Source: Athripsodes cinereus (Eukaryota > Arthropoda > Insecta > Trichoptera > Leptoceridae). From it: 64,000 nt of DNA. The DNA is taken from contig OX388314.1 of NCBI GenBank assembly GCA_947579605.1, positions 21,015,982 through 21,079,981 on the forward strand, given 5' to 3'. Positions 35,762-47,270 of the stretch are shown here, piece after piece; positions within the stretch are counted from its first letter, which is position 1, and each line of letters starts with the position of its first letter. Below the pieces are notes generated by a model, which was not told the origin of the DNA, ran no database searches, and saw only the letters and a program-made list of their open reading frames with translations. A program made the position numbers and the translations under genes.

Positions 35762-37270
35762 TAGTGATGGGCGATAGTATCATATTTTACAATCGAATTA
35801 ATTGAAGTCGTTCACAATTCACAATCGATATAAATAATCGACTTCGCTTGTAAAAAATAATCGATATATCGAAGTAGTATCGATTATTTGTAGCGCGGTA
35901 TGAATAACACAAAAATCGATTATTTTGTAGTCGGTTATTTTCGTGTCTTACGATAGTATTATATTCGGAAAAACGAAGTACAAAACTATCGTCAACGATT
36001 CAACGAAACGTACGCATCTAGTTAGATTCTAGTCCCTTCTCACTTCCTCACGCTTTATTTCAGTTTGTTTTTATACGTTGAAGGATGCGGTTGTGAAATG
36101 TGAATGCTCACGTTCTCATATTAATATTGCCTACAAAATTGTTCATGTAACTACGCGAGTAGTGTCTCTCTTTTTACTAAAAGATCTTCTACTTGTAGAC
36201 AGCTTAATAGTAAAACCTAGTAACGCTCTTTAAAAGATATTACATATAATCTAACGAAGAAATTTATTAATCAAGTAAAGCAAAGTATTTTCGGAGAATA
36301 AGCAGACAATGTACTTCTACTCGTTAACTTCTTTGTACGTGAACTACTTAAATACCGTACCGTACAATAAATAGACATCACTTACATCTGCTAAACAATA
36401 AAAATATGTAGGTATAGTAATTTGTATTTATTATAATTAATACTTGTATTTGTTGCTATCCACTCATTTTCATTAGCTTAGTAATATAGCGGAAATTATA
36501 TTTCAATCCATTTTCGGGAGTATTTTAGGACCTAGGTTATATGATTTTATATTATGAAACATTGTAATGCATGTATTTTTTATGTAATTATTGTTCCTTA
36601 TTAAAATAAAAATACGTATTGAATGTATACCTTTTATGTAATTGTTTGTAATCAATGTACAGTTAAGAATGAATGAATAAATAAATAAAAATAAAATCTT
36701 CCACAAAATTTTATCTTAGAAGTTTAAATTATTCCTAAATTATTATTTTCTGGCAGTTACTTGGTTTTTCTATTAGGTTATAAAAATTGCAAGGAATGGA
36801 GCGATCACTAATCATTTGACTGACTGCATCATCGTTGTGGTGTTGTCCGGCACGGCGTCGTGTATGAATATAATATTGTATTATACTTAGGTAGGTAGGT
36901 ACCTAAATGCATATTGGCCATGGTTCATCCGTATATCCAACTATACTTTTAGTAGCAAGTATCAACTTGTATTGAAATCGAATTCTAAGAACCGACTAAC
37001 ACGAGTCGAAGTCGAATTATTGAAGGGGTAGATCAAAAGTCGAATATTTATAATCGACTTGTGCAAGTCGATTATAATATCGATGTTATAATCGACTTAT
37101 AATAATCGATGTTATAATCGACTTATAATAATCGATATAATAATCGATTAAAATAATCGACTTATAATAATCGATTAAAATAATCGACTTGCTCCGATAC
37201 TATCAAATAATCGCAGTGTTCTGAACTATCGATATAATCGAATCGTATATCGATATATCGCCCATCACTA
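35762..37270. mobile_element. Non-autonomous hAT-like element with ATCGA arrays
   Basis: The ends TAGTGATGGGCGATA and TATCGCCCATCACTA form a 15-bp inverted repeat apart from one base. The flanks CAAGCTA at 35752-35758 and 37271-37277 are a probable target duplication, with two to three extra bases at the left. Subterminal arrays of AATCGACTTATAATAATCGA units lie at 37030-37200, with related ATCGAT motifs at 35790-35950. The length is 1509 bp with no transposase. An S2 copy is inserted at 36620-36696. Confidence 0.65.
36620..36696 (+). mobile_element. S2 short repeat (3' part)
   Basis: GAATGTATACCTTTTATGTA, ATCAATGTACAGTTAAGAAT and an (AAAT)n tail match 13634-13776. Confidence 0.65.
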
Positions 37271-37425
37271 CAAGCTACCAAATACTTTGACGTTGATCGA
37301 ATTATTGTGATGCAGAATTTTTTTCATGCTTGGTTAATTGCATATACCTGTTGGCTGGATTACGAAGTTTTCAATATTAAATATTCTATAAAATTCAAAT
37401 AATTTCCTTTTGAATGAAGATCTAG

Positions 37426-37747
37426 CAGGCACGGGCAAACTGCGGCCGCATGCGGCTCGCCGCGTATTTTTCTGCGGCCCGCGAGTAATATAATATTTTA
37501 AAAAACAATCACGTTTTAATCTTCTTACGACTTTTTAAACAAAGATTGAAAATAAACTTTATAAAATGCCTTGTAATTACATCATTTCGGATCTTGCTCA
37601 TAATGGCATAAGTCAAACAAAGAACACTGTATGCATTTTCATGATAATAAAATAATAGTGTACATATAAAATGATATTTTACTTGCGGCCCGCCGATAAT
37701 TTTGAATTCCTGAATTTGGCCCATCATTCGAAAAGTTTGCCCCCCCT
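37426..37747. mobile_element. hAT-type MITE
   Basis: The ends CAGGCACGGGCAAACTGCGG and AGTTTGCCCCCCCT, with subterminal GCGGCCCGC motifs on both sides, are flanked by GATCTAG at 37419-37425 and 37748-37754. It is 322 bp and non-coding. Confidence 0.65.
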
Positions 37748-37754
37748 GATCTAG

Positions 37755-38290
37755 AACGACCAACGATCAATAAGTTATGAGAGTCCTCTCTTCAGCAACG
37801 AGTAACAAACTAATTACTTTTAACTCTCCTTTTTATTAAATATACTCTTGAAAATTACATGCATAAAATGGAACAAGACTTATTCCTTGCTAGGTATTAT
37901 TTATATTTGATAGATTGTAGGTATGTTGTATTACAGTTTAAATAATACATAACTTTCAGCTAAGATTGTATTGTCAAATTGTTTTCGAGTTGAGATTGAA
38001 GAAGAAACAACTTCCAGAAGTGTTTGTCTTACGTGACAAATCATTTTAAAGGGGGTATAAGTTAAGACTTCGATCATTAATCTTGTTCCGGGAATGAACC
38101 TCATAGTACTGTGTTCAGGGCCGTCTTAGGACATGTCGGGGCACCTGGGCACAGTGGCGGTTGAGGTCCTGGGCGAATCAAATTGTGTGCTCCCCCCTTT
38201 CCGTCACCAAGTTTTTATTTTCGCTAGATGTTGCAATTAATCAGTTTCACCAAATATCAAATATTACGTATTTATTATTGTTTCAAAAAT
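37755..38290. other. Intergenic, possible hAT end
   Basis: CAGGGCCGTCTTAGGAC at about 38116 looks like a hAT-type end, but I did not find a matching right end. No gene is recognised. Confidence 0.3.
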
Positions 38291-38293
38291 CTT

Positions 38294-38421
38294 CAGTGAT
38301 GAGGTTTGCTACCCATCATGATTTTCTTACTTTTTTTAAGATCAGAGAATACGGCTTGCATGCCTATGATATGCAGCTGGTCTACTGGCTACCTCACTTG
38401 TGAGATATGCCGTAATGATGA
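38294..38421 (+). mobile_element. S1 SINE-like copy (3' half)
   Basis: It has TCAGTGATGAGGTTTGCTAC, CCATCATGATT, ATGCAGCTGGTCTACTGGCT and ACTTGTGAGATATGCCGTAA. Confidence 0.7.
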
Positions 38422-38429
38422 TGTAGGAG

Positions 38430-39170
38430 TAGTTTTTCAAATTGTCCTAGGTCTGGGTGTTATATGTATATGAATTGTGTTTAATGCATTGTATATAATT
38501 ATGTGTCGTCGCGTTAGTCCCCATAATACAAGATTCATATCTGAGTTTGAGACTAGCTCAATCTGTGTGAATTGTCTATGAATGTTATGTTATGTTAGTT
38601 GTATTATTATTAAATTCGTCACTGAGCTCCTTTTTTGTCTAGGCAAATATATCGATATTTCTAGACTTCCATGAAATTCAGGGCTCTGGGCAAGGCTCCT
38701 ATGTGTCCCTACGTCTAATATATAACTGATTGTATTATAATCCCCGTCTTTCTATTATTGATTGTTTATCTACCTATCCATCTTTTATCTATACAAATAT
38801 ACGCACATTTATTGTAAATAATGATTATTACGTAGTCAATGCGTCGGTGGTATCTTAATATTTTATTAATCAATACGGCATCTCACAGATACTGGCAATA
38901 ATTTCACTAAATTTATGAAAATGTTAAAAATATGATATTGTTTTATTCTTCGAAATAAGTTTCATAGATGTAACAATATATTATCTTCACAAACTTGATA
39001 ATTTTTATTTCATTTCGAATTACAAGAAAAGGACCCACTAGAAAGTTATACTACTTTTGACTATTTTTATAATCTCTATAAACATTTTGGAGAAACCTTG
39101 GTCAAAATAACGTCATAAAATGGTAGTTCTCATAATATTGTCACAAAAATTGTATTTTTTTTTTAATTCG
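38430..39170. other. Intergenic with old repeat-like text
   Basis: GAGACTAGCTCAATCTGTGT near 38548 resembles retroposon 3' sequence common in moths. This is low confidence. No gene is recognised. Confidence 0.3.
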
Positions 39171-39172
39171 CA

Positions 39173-39354
39173 GTCGCACATAATAAACATGCAAGTTGTC
39201 CTCTCCATGCAAACAAAAATTAAGACATTCATAATGGGTGTCTAATTTCATTGCTGAATTTGAAATGTAAAATGTCTTTGTTTAACACCTGCCTTTTACA
39301 GAACTCTCGAAAACTCACGAAATAGAGCGGGAGACCAATTCTTTGCCGGAGTAA
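39173..39354 (-). mobile_element. S1 SINE-like copy (5' part)
   Basis: It has AATAAACATGCAAGTTGTCC, ATTAAGACATTCATAATGGG, CACCTGCCTTTTACAG and CAATTCTTTGCCGGA. Confidence 0.7.
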
Positions 39355-39490
39355 TTATTTATTTATCGGTTGTAATTATAAAAAGAATACGTGAGTATAA
39401 ACACATATCATCTACTGTTAGTAGTGGTTTTTATACTTTAAGGCAGCTCAAGAATATAAGGAAAAATATATGAACCGACGGAGCTAAAAC

Positions 39491-40089
39491 CATAATTAAC
39501 TCATTCGTCGTATCACGATTGGATTACTGCAATGGCATCCTCGCAAATCTTCCACAATATCAACTCCAGAGAATTCAGTCCGTTTTTAATGCGGCTGCAC
39601 GTTTCATTTATCAACTGAATCGCTCTTCACACATATCCGCCACCCTTCAATCTCTTCACTGGCTCAGATGTCCGGAGAGAGTTGAATTTAAAGTGTGTTT
39701 GACAGTATTTAAGGCACTTCATGCTATGGCCCCAGAATATATCATGGAACTCTGTGGTAGACAGGCGTTAAGTCATAGACAGACAACACTTAGGTCTTGT
39801 CAAGATATAACAACTAAATTGGAGGTGACCAGTACTGTATCGAAACCAGTGTACGTGGAGCGTGCTTTTGCAATATCTGCACCTGTAGTCTGGAACAGGC
39901 TTCCACAAACGATCAGAGAAACGCAGGACATATCTCGTTTCAAGAACCAACTGAAAACTTATCTATTCAAGAAATCTCACGGAATAATTCAAGCACAACC
40001 TTAGTTAGCAAAGAGCGCCCTTGAGGTGGATTTTTTTCACAAAACGGCGCTTTACAAATCATCCAAATAATAATAATAATAATAATAAA
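39491..40089 (+). pseudogene. CR1/L2-type LINE 3' fragment with (AAT)n tail
   Basis: The open frame reads INSFVVSRLDYCNGILANLP through to LKTYLFKKS, ending at a stop at 40002-40004. The series SRLDYCNG...L..IQ..FNAAARF, LHWL, RVEFKVCL...KALH..APEY, ERAFAISAPVVWNRLP, and F...LKTYLF is diagnostic of the C-terminal end of CR1/L2-like LINE reverse transcriptases. The open part is about 170 residues of a normally roughly 900-residue protein, so it is strongly 5'-truncated. The 3' UTR contains GGCGCTTTACAAATC and ends in (AAT)n at 40064-40089. The frame is intact, suggesting a fairly recent insertion. Confidence 0.8.
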
Positions 40090-40365
40090 GATAAAAGTTA
40101 CCTATCACATTAAAGAAATGAAAAGTTATTGGAAATTAATATTACTACTAAACGTTGAATAAAATTCAGAGAAATTAGTTTCGATACTCAACATACATAT
40201 TTTAGTCCGCTCATCCGCGGCACGGTACTACTTACTTGCTCCGCGAACTGGGGGTTGGAAACTACTGCTCTATAATATTTACATATATTTTATTTATTGA
40301 CATAGATATAACTTATTTATAGCCATATCTGAAATTCAATACGGAATTGAACACATCAAACTTCA
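40090..40365. other. Short intergenic stretch
   Basis: Nothing was recognised. Confidence 0.3.
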
Positions 40366-40367
40366 AT

Positions 40368-40403
40368 TTCTACTGGCTATCTCGCTTGATGGATATGCCA
40401 CGA
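40368..40403 (+). mobile_element. S1 SINE-like 3' tip
   Basis: CTACTGGCTATCTCGCTTGA followed by TGGATATGCCACGATA matches the tail of the family. Confidence 0.5.
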
Positions 40404-40440
40404 TACACTTATGGGCAATTTGTTGAGCGCCGTTTATTCA

Positions 40441-40634
40441 TTACATGAACTCAAGGGCATCATTTTGTGTGATCATTATCCGAACAATTCGGATCTTCGT
40501 CATCCGATTTTCGGGTGTCTGTGACCACAACCTTTTTGGAGGGCTGAATCCACGCCTGTCCGAATCTCCAAGAAAGAAGCTGTGTACATCTTCAAGTTCC
40601 TTCACACTGTTATTCATAGAACTGGCGTTCCATG
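40441..40634 (-). CDS. Candidate terminal coding exon, unknown protein
   Basis: A strong acceptor on the minus strand (TGTGTTTCCCTAGCAG, AG at 40635-40636) is followed by a frame WNASSMNNSVKELEDVHSFF, then LGDSDRRGFSPPKRLWSQTP and on to ALEFM, stop TAA at 40441-40443. GC content is well above the flanks. A second frame over the 3' half also stays open and reads KKVVVTDTRKSDDEDPNCSD, so the true frame is uncertain. The family is not recognised. It may be a host exon or a fragment of a LINE first half. Confidence 0.35.
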
Positions 40635-40734
40635 CTGCTAGGGAAACACAATGACTATAGGGTATTGGGTATCTCAATGTGGGCATGTGAAGGTTTGTCT
40701 TCTTTGTCAACATAATTCGACTTTTCAAGCAGAG

Positions 40735-41185
40735 CGTTTACGACGATAGTGTGTATTTGATCTGTAGTTGTGACAGTTGTAGGCAGAAAGTGAACAAAGA
40801 TCTGTCAAAAGTTTGATCAAACTGTCATTAATGACATTTCCATTTAATGGTTCTCAGTACTTTAGCTGTTCATAATTATTTATAGGCAATGCCTCGTGTC
40901 ACAGACATAAACATTTCACACTATACCCACTTCACTCAAAACAACAACACCAATTCAGTCAACAAAAAACACCATTCTACTTTTAAAAACAGAATTTCTG
41001 TGCACAAGTTTTAATGTTTAAAATATTTCTAAAGGTTTTATTTATGAAGTCACTATATTAATTAGGAATAAGAAACAACGAAAAAAAAAACATCAAAAAC
41101 TTCACAACAATCATCGGGAGCCTCGAATAATGACAAGGCAGCTACAGAACGCCGATGCTTAATCCGATGCGGTTTATATAATATA
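40735..41185. other. Intergenic
   Basis: Nothing was recognised. The stretch 40915-41000 is CA-rich. Confidence 0.3.
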
Positions 41186-41384
41186 TTTTCTTCTTCTATC
41201 AGTACCGTTTCAGATCCCCCTTGACGTTGGCGATCACTCTGAAGAATGCTTCTCTATCCCGCGCTATTCGGACCAGCTCTCCCACCTGGGTTGTTCCGGT
41301 CCATTGCTGTATATTACCCAGTCGTGATATCTGCCTCCTTCCCTCTCCACGACGTCCCTCAATTCTGCCCTTTATTATCAACTG
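41186..41384 (-). mobile_element. LINE ORF2 C-terminal fragment (second lineage)
   Basis: The minus-strand peptide IKGRIEGRRGEGRRQISRLG, then NIQQWTGTTQVGELVRIARD and REAFFRVIANVKGD, is the familiar C-terminus of a LINE family widespread in animals (GRRGRGRR...W...QWTG...EL...A.DRE.FR..IANV). It is truncated upstream. Confidence 0.7.
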
Positions 41385-41389
41385 TTTAT

Positions 41390-41815
41390 GAAATTATTTT
41401 TTGATTATTATTTTTTGGCGAAGTCGTATATAAAGCTAGTATAGAATACAGGTACATAAATTATATCTTATGTTTATATAAGTAGAGTGGTAATATTAAG
41501 GAGAGCATGGAAAAATGTTCAGATATATTATGTATTATAGTTTCTGAAGGTGTTATTCACTAAGTTTGAAATCGGAAAGTATTAATTAGAAATATTAAAG
41601 TTTTTATAATTAAATTACTTTTCATTAAGCTCTCTTGAATATTCGAGGATGGTAATATTATCAACTACTCTATACTATCTCTTGCTTCTATTACTATTTT
41701 AATGCGGCCGGAATTTGTCTGTGGCTTTCCTTGTTTGATCTTTGTTTGAGGTTGAAATACAATTTTAAGGCACAATTTACATTAAATATTTTTAAGTAGT
41801 TTGGTTACAGATTAG
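41390..41815. other. AT-rich intergenic
   Basis: Nothing was recognised. Confidence 0.3.
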
Positions 41816-41821
41816 TTTCGT

Positions 41822-42037
41822 CCCGGCGAACAAAACGACTCCCACTCCTTTTTGTAGATTCTAGAGTGTCTCGTGAAAGGTAGGTATTCGTAAAACGTCA
41901 CTTTAAGATATTTAACATTTTCAACTTTGTGATGACCTCATGTATAATAGTGTAGAACCTAGCTACACCATCCATTCTTAATATCTCATCTTGTATTGAC
42001 ACGACGAGGACGATTTACATATTTGTCGTGATGGTGT
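41822..42037 (+). mobile_element. S1 SINE-like copy (rearranged middle)
   Basis: It has CCCGGCGAACAAAACG, CTCCCACTCC, GTGTCTCGTGAAAGGTAGGT, then CCATCCATTCTTAATATCTC, ACGACGAGGACG and CGTGATGGTGTACG. Confidence 0.65.
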
Positions 42038-42039
42038 AC

Positions 42040-43217
42040 GTAGATTAATTAGATCATTATGTTTCCAAGTAGCTTTATTATGATGTGATATTTTTGAAAA
42101 TGTTTTGTCGAGAATGTTCCGATTGTTAGAAAATGATCATTAATTTTTCCTGTTTAATTTGAAGGTTTATTATTTATTCAGAAGAATGTAATAAAGACAA
42201 GCAAGTGACCACGAAATGTTTTATTATTTATTTATATGATGAAATGATAGTTAAGGATTTGACAGACCTTTACGCCAATACGTGTATTGGAATCAGTCTT
42301 ATATTTTTAAAACGATTTGTTAAAAAGGTCGTTTTTTTTAAAACTGAGAAATTGGTCTTGAATACAAACGATGAAATTGTGATGGTTGCAAATAATGTGT
42401 AAATTGAAAATATGAACTCTTTGTTTACTTTGGGAAAGTTCTAAAGTGGTATTATAGATTTTTTGTTTATTTTTAATATCAAGATCCCCTGTGTAGTAAT
42501 TTCAGTTTCACTAAAATATTTATGTTATTTCATCTTCGATTTGGTACGTTTATAGGCGAATTAACAATTTTATTTCAAAGTGAAACAAAACTTTGAATCA
42601 CGAAGGATTTTTTTCATCTAAATATGATTAACTGTCTTCCTATAAAGAAAAGAATAAGAAGTCTCGAGTATTGAGAAAGTTAAACAATACGAGAGAAATT
42701 GAGAGATCTTCTTGGAGAGAAAGAGAGAGATAGAGAGACAAAAGGAATGGATGAAGGGAGAAGGGAGATATCGTAGAAGAGACTGTTGGAAACTTTAAGG
42801 AAACTTGCTTGCACGAATGACTCCAGAATAATTTCAAGCCTCAACTCAAAGGCCAGTCGAGTCTTTCTCTCTCTCTTTCTCTATGTAGTGTACAGATGTA
42901 TGACGGTGGGTCTACCCTTCTGTACAGCCTAGAGACATTGCTATGGATGATACTTTATGTATTAGGCTGCAAATGGGAACAGCTCTAGAAAGAAGAAACT
43001 AAACAATTTTTGTATTTATACTACCTTTCTCATAATTTTAATAGTGCTGTATGTATCGTTGTTATAAATAAACTTTTATTAGCATGTGTGATCTTGTTTA
43101 GGGACGCCGAATTATATCTGAGATACAGACATAATTCTATATTGTACATAGATAGATAGAATATTTTTTGAATAAGAATTAGATTAAGATTGAAGATACA
43201 AACATTATTATGACAGA
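42040..43217. other. Intergenic with GA/CT-rich patch
   Basis: GA-rich (42690-42745) and CT-rich (42860-42885) runs face each other. The frames at 42205-42402 and 42640-42837 are not convincing. No gene is recognised. Confidence 0.35.
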
Positions 43218-43225
43218 CTTTAAGG

Positions 43226-43407
43226 CAGTGATTCCCAAGGTGGGGCGTACGCCCCACCGGTGGGGCATCACGCCTCAGAGGTGGGGCACCGCGCTTGCAC
43301 ATATTATTGAAAAATTACCAAATTTAATTAAAAAAGAGGCCGGTGGGGCATATGACTTATGAAATGACTACGGTGGGGAATGACATGAAGAAGGTTGGGA
43401 AACACTG
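43226..43407. mobile_element. hAT-type MITE with perfect 8-bp duplication
   Basis: The element runs CAGTGATTCCCAAGGTGGGG to GTTGGGAAACACTG and is flanked by CTTTAAGG at 43218-43225 and 43408-43415. The interior repeats GGTGGGGC. It is 182 bp and non-coding. Confidence 0.9.
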
Positions 43408-43694
43408 CTTTAAGGCCTTTGACGATCTCGGCACTCGCTGATGCAAATCATATTCACAATCCCGTCTCTGAGTTTTGTACTTCAACGTTAATCCGTGACC
43501 CGTAAGACTAGTGGACGTGATCAATGTATATTATTATTGTACCTTATCTACAGTACGTCTCTTCCACACAACTCTAGTTGTATGACTGGGGGGTTACTCG
43601 TGACACCGATCTTATTTTTAACTTATAAACCTTAAACTAATGGTAACGATGGATGATTGACGCTGTTTTACGATTCTTCCATCGTTTCAAGGGT

Positions 43695-43865
43695 GCCGGT
43701 GAAAAAGACAATTCTCATTCTACTTCCAATGAAGTGTTGGAAAGATAGATTGTCGGATGAAGTAAGTAAGATCGCTGGAGGAAGCGAACGCAGAAAGCTA
43801 AAGACAGGAAAAATGGAAAATTATAGGGTTGGCTTGATCCAAAGATGGATCCAAAATGACTGAAG
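43695..43865 (+). mobile_element. LINE C-terminal fragment (third lineage)
   Basis: The peptide CWKDRLSDEVSKIAGGSERR, then KLKTGKMENYRVGLIQRWIQ and ND stop, follows the W.D.....KIAG.......DR..W......Q.WI pattern of R1/Jockey-like LINE ends, with clear decay. Confidence 0.5.
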
Positions 43866-44207
43866 AAGAAGAATTTGATGTTTTCAAGATACTAGATAAG
43901 ACTGTAAATTAAGATAGTGTCGGGAGTAAGCCCTCTTTATCGGATATTTCGCCCTCTATCTTAGGTATGTCTGTAAAAATTATTTCATATATTTTTATTT
44001 CCTACAACCTACAATGCTCGATCATATTATAGTTCCTAGATCCAGCGAGAAGGACGCGCTTTGAATATAATAATTTATATGAATAGCTTTCATGAAGAGT
44101 GAACGAAGTAAATAATTATGAATATGTAAGGAAAATGATATTTTATTTGTAAGATGTTTAAATATTTTCTTTTTTTGTTTTATTCGTAGATGGTCGGTAA
44201 GCTGATA

Positions 44208-44337
44208 CTAATCGGTCTCGGAGTTTGAATCAAGAGATTCCGGATCCGATTTCTCTGGTTGCTGACTTACTTTATCTTCACAAGTATCTTGTTTACTTCG
44301 AGGGCGGGTTGGATGTTTTTTTTTGAAACTAGATATT
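44208..44337 (-). CDS. Candidate terminal coding exon, unknown protein
   Basis: A textbook acceptor on the minus strand (CTGATTTTTTTTGTGCAG, AG at 44338-44339) is followed by a phase-1 frame ISSFKKKHPTRPRSKQDTCE, then DKVSQQPEKSDPESLDSNSE and TD, stop TAG at 44208-44210. It has basic and then acidic low-complexity composition, typical of a cytoplasmic or nuclear C-terminal tail. A donor-like GTAAGT follows the sixth base triplet after DTC (44265-44270), so a shorter internal exon is possible. The family is not recognised. Confidence 0.4.
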
Positions 44338-44872
44338 CTGCACAAAAAAAATCAGAGTTAAAGGGAATGCCATGAGGTGAGTTTAACTTAAAAAGGTAGG
44401 TATTCTTTTGATTTAAAATTGATGGGAGTATTCCGTGCCAGTTTAAAAATTATAAATAAAAATAAACATTATTTTCAATAAATAAGTATTTCTGTATTAA
44501 CCCAATTATAGCTTAAAACCTACCTTAATCTTGAAAATGATTCTGCAACAATACGATTGCAAAATACAGTATATTGTTACAATTTTGACAGAAAAAAAAA
44601 TATTAGTGAACAGTAAAAAATATTATTACAGTTTTTAATTTTTTATTTTTATTACCTAAATTTAAAAATGAACTTTCATAGTGTTTCCTCTTCGAAAATA
44701 GAAAAGTTAAAAAAATGTGGGTAGAACGTATTTTACACGCCCCTAATTTTTATGAAATGAGGTAATAGATTAGTGTGATTGGTAAACGAAAACTTTAAGG
44801 TTCCTGTAATATCCACGGGTAAAAGAAAATGCAACAATTAATGATGATTAAGTATTTGACTCAAATCTGAAG

Positions 44873-45043
44873 GTCTCAGCAGCCGTAGCCGTGGCGTGGA
44901 ATGCGGCTGAAATTTTCATGGACAGGATAATTTCTCTCAAGGAGAGGGAGCAACCCAAAGACAAATTGCACCCCCGGGTAGACCGCAAGGTGGGAACCGG
45001 GGCCGCAAAGAAGAATGAGGGGTTTAAGTCGGTGGGAATTTAA
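44873..45043 (+). CDS. Candidate terminal coding exon, unknown protein
   Basis: A GC-rich plus-strand island. The frame is open for 56 codons from an AG at 44871-44872: VSAAVAVAWNAAEIFMDRII, then SLKEREQPKDKLHPRVDRKV, then GTGAAKKNEGFKSVGI and TAA. Another acceptor AG is at 44878-44879 (TCTCAG). The composition is strongly protein-like. The string AGCAGCCGTAGCC at its start recurs at 45071 as the end of a MITE, which leaves open that the whole segment is mobile DNA. The family is not recognised. Confidence 0.35.
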   Translation, partial: VSAAVAVAWNAAEIFMDRIISLKEREQPKDKLHPRVDRKVGTGAAKKNEGFKSVGI

Positions 45044-45070
45044 GGGTTTAAGTTCCCTCATTACAAAAAA

Positions 45071-45162
45071 AGCAGCCGTAGCCAAAACACATTTTAGCGT
45101 TATGTAGTCGTTCGAATATAGACGAGTTCGTGTTTGCAAAATGTGTTTTGACTATGGCTGCT
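45071..45162. mobile_element. Short fold-back MITE, related to 31733-31913
   Basis: AGCAGCCGTAGCCAAAACAC and, inverted, AGCAGCCATAGTCAAAACAC continue to ATTTT, giving arms of 25 bp with two mismatches. The core TAGYCAAAACACATTT is shared with 31733-31913. Confidence 0.7.
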
Positions 45163-45164
45163 GG

Positions 45165-47265
45165 TTCGATATTTCCACCTTTGTGTTTTCGGTGTATTGG
45201 AATACTCGATATAGTCATTGAGAAATGCAACATAGTTTAATAATCGAACAAAAAATTTGGACTCATATTTGAAGTTCAAAATTGTCATAAAGTATTCTTC
45301 TTTATTCAAAGATTTCAGTAGATAATTTGAATGTTTCACAATGAGTACTTCCATAGGGATGCTCAAAGGAGCAAGATTTCGTTTAAGTCTTGTAATAATA
45401 CAATATTCTGTTGAGATTGTGGGATTTTTGCACTGAATTTTGCGTAGAAGGGATGTTGAACACGTGTAAGTTTCCAGTTATCATTATTATACTGCGGTTT
45501 AAGTCTTTTGCATAACGAAACCATTGAGTCTAAATACATTTATACTCCGCGTATTTAATCGTTATGGGTAGGTACTGAATAAAAATGAGACATATAAAAA
45601 TATTCAAAATATCAATTCGATAAAGAGTTTATAGAGTGTGTTGAGAATTGAGAATAGTGATTATTTCTTTATTTATTTATTAAACAATAAACAGCTTTAC
45701 CTTTAATATAAGAATATAAAATACAACAAATAACGTAGGTACGTACCTATTAACATAATATAATAATATCAACAACTTACAACTAAGTAGGTACCTAAAA
45801 CTATACCTAACAAAATAAAAAAAAATCTATAAATATGAGAAAAGTTATGGTACGATTCTTTGCCGTAAAACAAAGGAAGGAAGGAGAAAAGTTATAAGAT
45901 CCATGAAGTCCCTCGAAAAAACAGATCATTACTTTTTTCAGTAAATTTTTTCGAACGTTGTAAAAGGAAGGTGTTCGTAAAACATAAAGTATCTTATATA
46001 TTTATTTATTTTATTCTTCTTGCACATCATCACTCACATAACAAAATTTACGAATCAGTTTACATGTTTAAGTTTACATTTGTCGTCTCACTCCATGAAA
46101 TGAAAATATCGTTGCTATTTTACTACCGCTTATCTTTGGAATTGCAAATCATACCCTAATCCATAACAATTGACAATTTCACAACCTTGGACCAACGCTC
46201 GTTTAAGCTTGTATGAAAATATTTTGGACCCATGACCAGATTGGACCCAATACATTTTTTTCTTCCGAGTTTCTAGTCTTTGACGTTACATTGTGATTGT
46301 TACAAAATTATCGTTACACGTGGTGCAATCTATACGAAGAGGTTTGCTGTGCTATTTCTTAGCATCTGGAATATTAGAAATAGTATTACACAATAGTATT
46401 ATTCTCTAACTAAACAATAAACAATGTAGTTTCTTGCTTTGCCAACTACAGGACAGACAACGTTTTAACACAATATAGGTACTGAAAGTAATATTGTAAT
46501 AACCAACCAGATCATGTGAAAATATTTGATAGTCTCTCTCATAATATTAAATATCTTAAAGCTCAAATTGTCTTCATAATACAATCAGTGACTTGGTTGT
46601 TTTGTGTGTATATTCAATTTTGATTATTGTTGTATTACAATATTATGTGGCCGTTGAGCAAAAGCACATACCTCGATTTTTAGTTTAGTATGTTTTTTTG
46701 GTTCACAATTTAGTAGATTCTTATTCTTTCTACCATTGATTAATGATACAATATGGATGACATAGGAATTGACATTCCTGCAACATCCATGAGAGAGGGA
46801 GGGTGCAACCCTTAATGTATGATCAATGATCAGTGATATGTTATACCTAGATTTGCAATATGAATCTCAAACATGTACCATCAATAAAATCTCGTTGCGG
46901 TCCTTGGTGCCGCAATTTTTAGTTTGAAAAAAAGCGACACACATATAAATTGTTTGTAGATAACAAGAGATAGACAATATGAGAATGGGGATTATTACAG
47001 ACGACAAAGGCCGGTAGATAGAGATGAATATATACATAAGAAAAGAGATGAATATATATTACTCAGGTATTGTACCTCGACGGGTGGGTACACATTTTTA
47101 GAGAATATTTGTATGACATTGCGAATCTAGTTGTAACATATCACTGTCAATGATACATTAATCTCAATACAGATAACATAAAAGAAGTTATGGCGATATG
47201 AAAAAAGAACGGAAATATTCCATTTTTGACAAAATAACGTAGGTAAATAATTATCTTCTATTTAT
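45165..47265. other. AT-rich intergenic
   Basis: No gene is recognised. An A-rich low-complexity block at 45660-45830 may be a retroposon tail. Confidence 0.35.
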
Positions 47266-47270
47266 TTATC

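Noticed and set aside
43030..43302. Minus-strand 90-codon ORF starting MCKRGAPPLRRDAPPVG
   Set aside because: Its N-terminal half is translation of the GGTGGGGC-rich hAT MITE and the remainder is AT-rich noise.
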